Source: an uncultured Clostridia bacterium (lineage in GTDB: Bacteria; Bacillota_A; Clostridia; Oscillospirales; Acutalibacteraceae). From it: DNA of 9,518 nt. Shown in pieces: positions 6,477-9,518 of the stretch; within the stretch, counting starts at the first letter, position 1, and the number at the start of each line of letters is the position of its first letter. The translations under genes and the position numbers were made by a program. The notes under the pieces were generated by a model that saw nothing but the letters and a program-made list of their open reading frames with translations, made no database searches and was not told the origin of the DNA. The stretch covers positions 1-9,518 of the forward strand of contig CALAEU010000184.1 in NCBI GenBank assembly GCA_937891215.1, written 5' to 3'.

Positions 6477-6500
6477 ATATAATAGCGTCGCATATCGTTT

Positions 6501-6536
6501 AATTCTGCATTTTGCATTGTGAATTGTGCATTTAAT
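6501..6536 (-). repeat. Heptamer array B overlapping the transporter stop codon
   Basis: On the minus strand: AATTA, AATGCAC, AATTCAC, AATGCAA, AATGCAG, AATTAAA. The first short unit contains the last Asn codon and the TAA stop of the transporter. It is followed, as array A is, by GACGCTATTAT (plus-strand 6479-6489), and is inverted relative to array C across the terminator. Confidence 0.75.
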
Positions 6537-7998
6537 TCTTCTCTCTCATCTCAAGCACTTTTCTGTGCACTTCTTCTTTTGTTTCACCTGTTAATTTATA
6601 GAAGAAGAATGGAACACCTGCTAAGAACATCATAATACCATGTACTATTGTGTAGAAGAAGAGTAAAAGAATCTTTGAGTCCAGAGTTTGCTCAGGATTT
6701 GGAATTAAGTCTGTCGGTTGAATGTAACCAATAATTGAATTTTCACCATAGAGAATAAGTGGCGCAAGTGTACTTGCTATTGTACCACTTATAAGTGTAC
6801 CAATTCCTATAACAAATGGGAATGAAGCGTCAAAGCGTTTGCCTGTTTTAAGTTCAATTGTTTCAAGTACATCCGCCTGGAACATACTTGGGAGTAAGTT
6901 TGAAGCACCGAACTGAAGTCCTATAAGGAAAAGGAATATAATAAACACTATTTGTAAAACACCCGTTCCTGTTCTGAAGTAAGCGTAACCTACTCCAAAA
7001 GCCACACAGTTGGCACAAAGAGAGTAAATGCCACTTGCTATGTAAAGTTGTCTTGCATCAAACTTTTTAAGAAGGAAGTTAATTACAAGCATACCGACTG
7101 CAGTACCTATACCAACAGGCAGAACAAAGAGGATTTTCTTTGAAACATCACCTAAAACCGCTGCTGCAATAAAGGTTTCCATAAAGGTTGAAATACCCCT
7201 GAAACTTTTAAGGAATTCAGAAAAGATAATAGTCCAGGCATATTTATTTTTTATAATATCTTTAAAACCTAAAAGTGGGTTCTGCTTTTTGTCTGTATAA
7301 GTTGTTCTTTCTCGTACAAGTTTCATACCCAAAAGAACTGTAATAATACCTACAACGGAGCAAAGGCCTGCTGAAATTATATATTGAAGACCTTCAACAC
7401 TTCTTATTGTTGTTCCTGTAACAGCGTCAATAAGTGATTGATTATCCTTACTCCATATAAGACCTATAACAAGAAGAATTACAACAGGCGCAGAGTTACC
7501 AACTGCAGAAGAAATACTTCTGAAAGAAAGAACCTGGTCGCGTTCTTTAAGGTTTGGTGTCATAACATTTGCAACCATATTGATTGAGTTGCCAAATGTT
7601 GAAAGCACTGCCCAGAGAACTGCAACAGTAACAACATAAATAAAGAGAATTGTTCCTGAAAGTCCCGGAGGAGCCCAGAATGAGAGCATCATCACTATAG
7701 ACATCGGCACAATAACAAGTGTTGTTATTGGTTTGAATTTTCCACCTTTACCCATTTGTCTTCCATCAATATACATAACAATAAAGAAGTTAAGTACAAA
7801 CGGAATAACTGAAGTAAGTAAATTAAAAAGTGAAGTCTGACTTTCAGGAAGTCGCAAAACATTAACTAAATAAGCATTTCTGTTACCTTGCACCATACCG
7901 GTCATAGTAGTGTAGAAAAATACGCCAACTAAATAAAGAATAAACTCACTCTTTTTAACATACTTTGCTTCCTGATTCTGAATTACTGTTGAACTCAT
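6532..7998 (-). CDS. GPH-family (MFS_2) sugar:cation symporter (488 aa)
   Basis: This is a twelve-helix membrane carrier of the glycoside-pentoside-hexuronide:cation symporter family. The loop between helices 2 and 3 carries YIDGRQMGKGGKFKP (76-90), matching the family D-x(n)-G-K-F-x-P pattern, LKERDQVLSFR (150-160) is the usual loop 4-5 motif, and the central-to-C-half motif DVLETIELKTGKRFDASF (376-393) is the diagnostic GPH box. Such carriers (MelB, XynB/XylP relatives) import disaccharides, xylosides or uronides with Na+ or H+. With GH3 and an esterase nearby, a xylo- or gluco-oligoside is a reasonable guess, not shown. The ribosome site AAAGGA (inside the last codons of the upstream ORF) and the six-base gap to its stop show translational coupling to the unknown gene at 8005-8532. 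Its 3' end runs into heptamer array B. Confidence 0.9.
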   Translation of the reverse strand: MSSTVIQNQEAKYVKKSEFILYLVGVFFYTTMTGMVQGNRNAYLVNVLRLPESQTSLFNLLTSVIPFVLNFFIVMYIDGRQMGKGGKFKPITTLVIVPMSIVMMLSFWAPPGLSGTILFIYVVTVAVLWAVLSTFGNSINMVANVMTPNLKERDQVLSFRSISSAVGNSAPVVILLVIGLIWSKDNQSLIDAVTGTTIRSVEGLQYIISAGLCSVVGIITVLLGMKLVRERTTYTDKKQNPLLGFKDIIKNKYAWTIIFSEFLKSFRGISTFMETFIAAAVLGDVSKKILFVLPVGIGTAVGMLVINFLLKKFDARQLYIASGIYSLCANCVAFGVGYAYFRTGTGVLQIVFIIFLFLIGLQFGASNLLPSMFQADVLETIELKTGKRFDASFPFVIGIGTLISGTIASTLAPLILYGENSIIGYIQPTDLIPNPEQTLDSKILLLFFYTIVHGIMMFLAGVPFFFYKLTGETKEEVHRKVLEMREKN

Positions 7999-8004
7999 AA
8001 ATTT

Positions 8005-8532
8005 TTATCCTTTCAGATTTATTACCGCATTATTGTCAGAGTAACCCTTGTTGTTTCCAATAGTATTTAAAAGCATATCAGTCAAATTAATCGGGATACC
8101 ATTTTTTGAAAGTTTTGGTTCAATTCTTTTAAGAATAAAACCTAATCTTTTCAATGCTTTACTAATAGCATCATACTCAGATGTACCCTCTGTGTAAGGC
8201 ATATCGCCTTTAAAAATCGCCGTTGCCAATTCCCCTGCAAAATCTATAAGTTTTACATTTTTTAAAGATTTGTCAATTTTAATAAATAAAAATCCTGCAA
8301 GAGTTTTAAGTTTAATTGAGTTAAGCACTTTTTTACCGAATTTTTTAAGTATTTTAACTATACCACTGCCACCCTCAAGAATTTTATTAATTTTGTTTTT
8401 TACTGAATATTTAAAGCGCCAGTCAAAAAATTCTTCGCACGAACTGAATTCATCTGGTATAGGAAAATCACAGACAGGAATAGATTTTACATTCATTTCG
8501 CCTGTTTCTGAAATTTCTATTGTGTACGACAT
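8005..8532 (-). CDS. Unrecognised protein coupled to the GPH symporter (175 aa if ATG 8532 is the start)
   Basis: I do not recognise this protein. From ATG 8532 it begins MSYTIEISETGE, has a Cys/acidic/aromatic stretch (VCDFPIPDEF, then EEFFDWRFKY, residues 20-42), a Lys-rich amphipathic part (43-75), a short hydrophobic segment (LAGFLFIKI, 79-87), and a helical C-terminus with KALKRLGFILKRIEPKL (125-141). GGAG lies five bases before ATG 8532, supporting a native start there; a weaker candidate is ATG 8496. However, YTIEISETGE also fits strand C of the adhesin FN3 domain upstream, so the junction could lie anywhere between about 8560 and 8490. The stop is six bases before the symporter ATG and its last codons contain the symporter ribosome site, so the two are one operon and the left part is contiguous native sequence. 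A role linked to sugar uptake or its control is only an inference. Confidence 0.5.
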   Translation of the reverse strand: MSYTIEISETGEMNVKSIPVCDFPIPDEFSSCEEFFDWRFKYSVKNKINKILEGGSGIVKILKKFGKKVLNSIKLKTLAGFLFIKIDKSLKNVKLIDFAGELATAIFKGDMPYTEGTSEYDAISKALKRLGFILKRIEPKLSKNGIPINLTDMLLNTIGNNKGYSDNNAVINLKG

Positions 8533-9518
8533 TGTTTCTCCAACAATATTGGGTTCCCAAGTGGCTATAGCCGAATTGTGTCCTACCGATGCTATGCGTA
8601 GGTTTTCGGGTGCCGAACATTCGGGTTGTTTGCTTACCACAATGCTATCCAATATTGCTTCTATTGAAGTGTGAGTTTCTGAAGCTCGGAATGCAATAAA
8701 TTTGCCTTCACCGGTGTATGGTGATAAATATACGTTGAAATTGTTGAAATTTTCGCCTTGTGGTGCACATGTGGCAATACTTGTAAAGGTGTTTTTATCT
8801 GAAGGATTGCTCATAACACCTAATTCAACCACTCCTTCGTAATAGGTGGATGCTTTCTTTAGATTAAAGTTTACTTGCAAAGTGTTCACTTCGTCTTCGA
8901 AAATAGGAAGTATAAAGTAGCTATACGAACAAGAATAACCTATTGAAATATGTAAGCCGCTGCTTTCTATTGCTGCAGAGTTACTGCATTCGCCCAAAAC
9001 TCTATAGCAATCCAATGCTTCGGTGTTGTTAAAGCCTTCTATGTATGGCAAACTGTCTGTAGATATTGGGTCGCAAGCTGTTTTGAATGATATTATATGA
9101 GGATTGCTATATCCACCTCCTGAACATGATACTCTTAAATATACTTCATATTCGGTGTTTGGTTCCAATCCTGTTATTTGATAAATGGTGTCATTGGTAG
9201 TTTCTACAACACCATAACCTAATTCAAATCCTGCAGTGTCGTATTCTATTTCGTAAGAATAAGAATATGTATTTGAGAGGATCTTCTTATTAATCTTAGA
9301 AGCTGCCTTCAATACGTCATAGCAATCCTGACCAACAGCACATAGTTGAGTCAGCGCTTGATCATATAGTGCTTTAGTCTTACATTTAAATGTAAAGGAT
9401 TTGCTTTGATTATTCGCAGCAGTCTGCGCAATTGCCTTAATCTTGTTCAAATCACGATCGAATGCCACTACGGACGGCTCTTTTAATACCACACCCTTGC
9501 CTTTTATATATACAAGAA
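8005..9518 (-). CDS. Mosaic reading frame: MreB fragment + unknown + adhesin/FN3 fragment + clostridial unknown (partial)
   Basis: The frame is open from the right edge of the window to the stop at 8005; a GTG at 9492 is an apparent start but is an internal Val codon of MreB-like sequence. Numbering from that GTG: up to residue 21 is MreB N-terminal sequence; 22-74 is unidentified; 78-140 is an FN3 domain cut at its N-terminus; 141-288 resembles the cleaved-adhesin/choice-of-anchor-J domain; 291 to about 331 is the start of a second FN3 domain; then a Lys-rich helical part (from about 334) of clostridial style runs to the end. An actin-like cytoplasmic protein joined to surface adhesin domains makes no biological sense, and no signal peptide is present. 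I treat this as a chimera (assembly, amplification or, less likely, recombination), and only the part from 8532 leftward as a probable native gene of this genome. Confidence 0.55.
   Translation of the reverse strand, partial: LVYIKGKGVVLKEPSVVAFDRDLNKIKAIAQTAANNQSKSFTFKCKTKALYDQALTQLCAVGQDCYDVLKAASKINKKILSNTYSYSYEIEYDTAGFELGYGVVETTNDTIYQITGLEPNTEYEVYLRVSCSGGGYSNPHIISFKTACDPISTDSLPYIEGFNNTEALDCYRVLGECSNSAAIESSGLHISIGYSCSYSYFILPIFEDEVNTLQVNFNLKKASTYYEGVVELGVMSNPSDKNTFTSIATCAPQGENFNNFNVYLSPYTGEGKFIAFRASETHTSIEAILDSIVVSKQPECSAPENLRIASVGHNSAIATWEPNIVGETMSYTIEISETGEMNVKSIPVCDFPIPDEFSSCEEFFDWRFKYSVKNKINKILEGGSGIVKILKKFGKKVLNSIKLKTLAGFLFIKIDKSLKNVKLIDFAGELATAIFKGDMPYTEGTSEYDAISKALKRLGFILKRIEPKLSKNGIPINLTDMLLNTIGNNKGYSDNNAVINLKG
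8500..9261 (-). pseudogene. Bacteroidetes-type FN3 / cleaved-adhesin domain fragment
   Basis: The segment has YEIEYDTAGFELG, YQITGLEPNTEYEVYLR (strands C to F of an FN3 domain, with the usual TGLxPxTxYxVxxR), then FKTACDPI leading into LPYIEGFNN...DCYRVLG and ending IEAILDSIVVSKQPECSAPENL. This order (FN3, then a jelly-roll with PYxEGF at its start and a D-S/D-I-x-V end, then C-x-AP opening another FN3) is typical of secreted, type IX-sorted proteins of Bacteroidetes. It has neither the start nor the C-terminal sorting domain of such proteins. The content is unlike all other proteins in the window, pointing to foreign or chimeric origin. Confidence 0.6.
9271..9429 (-). other. Unidentified in-frame piece between MreB and FN3 fragments
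   Basis: About 53 codons (AQTAANNQSKSF to KINKKILS) contain two Cys (residues 51 and 57 from GTG 9492) and a Lys-rich helical end. They fit neither MreB, which would continue with G-E-E-A, nor the missing N-terminal strands of the FN3 domain. The origin is unknown; the other two minus-strand frames contain stops. Confidence 0.35.
9430..9518 (-). pseudogene. mreB: MreB N-terminal fragment
   Basis: Reading in from the right edge the frame gives LVYIKGKGVVLKEPSVVAFD and then RDLNKIKAI, which matches the phosphate-1 strand region near the N-terminus of the rod-shape actin homologue MreB (family pattern: LVYxKGKGxVLxEPSVVAxD...K.xAxG). The match stops exactly where the family has G-E-E-A. The rest of MreB (over 300 residues) is absent, so this is a fragment and not a working gene. 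It is cut by the window edge. Confidence 0.65.

Noticed and set aside
8270..8674. Plus-strand 134-codon open frame within the mosaic region
   Set aside because: Antisense to coding sequence with recognisable FN3 content on the minus strand; no ribosome site or known product.
9492..9492. Apparent GTG start of the mosaic frame
   Set aside because: The frame is open to the window edge and upstream codons continue MreB-like sequence (LVYIKGKG), so the GTG is an internal Val codon.

Overview
The window looks like a low-GC Firmicutes contig from an uncultured gut-type Clostridia (Oscillospiraceae/Ruminococcaceae style). The evidence is AT-rich codon use, AGGAGG-type ribosome sites, two lipoproteins with Thr/Glu-rich or plain lipobox leaders, and a set of cytoplasmic plant-glycan genes. 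The exception is the last 1 kb, where the reading frame appears to be a patchwork of material from at least two lineages, including Bacteroidetes-like adhesin domains.

Layout. 1-150: tail of an upstream unit with a strong terminator. 150-896 (+): an orphan lipoprotein of unknown function. 897-1472: 576 bases with no convincing gene, filled with palindromes and 7-base periodic repeats. 1473-4469 (-): a two-gene operon, read from the right, of an extracellular amino-acid-type substrate-binding lipoprotein followed 12 nt later by a GH3 beta-glycosidase. 4470-4562: a terminator for the gene to the right, placed back to back with the operon promoter. 4563-5552 (-): a calcium/sodium:cation exchanger with its own sigma-A promoter. 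5712-6341 (+): an SGNH/GDSL esterase, divergent from the exchanger. 6342-6531: a bidirectional terminator flanked by inverted heptamer repeats. 6532-7998 (-): a GPH-family sugar:cation symporter, translationally coupled to an unrecognised ORF whose C-terminal half lies at 8005-8532. 8500-9518 (-): fragments of an adhesin/FN3 protein, an unidentified piece and the N-terminus of MreB, all in one open frame.

How the genes could work together (inference): the GPH symporter brings in a pentoside or small oligosaccharide, the cytoplasmic SGNH esterase removes acyl groups, and the cytoplasmic GH3 enzyme (sequence style of beta-xylosidase/alpha-arabinofuranosidase) releases monosaccharides. This suits a hemicellulose-fed gut bacterium. 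The binding protein paired with GH3 has no permease or ATPase here and has lost the arginine that usually holds an amino acid carboxylate, so its ligand is open. The exchanger is probably a housekeeping passenger.

The most notable observations are: (1) arrays of a 7-base AATNNNN unit that touch or overlap the stop codons of three unrelated genes; (2) the in-frame mosaic at the right end, which I think is most likely an assembly or amplification chimera but which is unusual in keeping one frame through all joins; (3) the altered binding protein in the GH3 operon.
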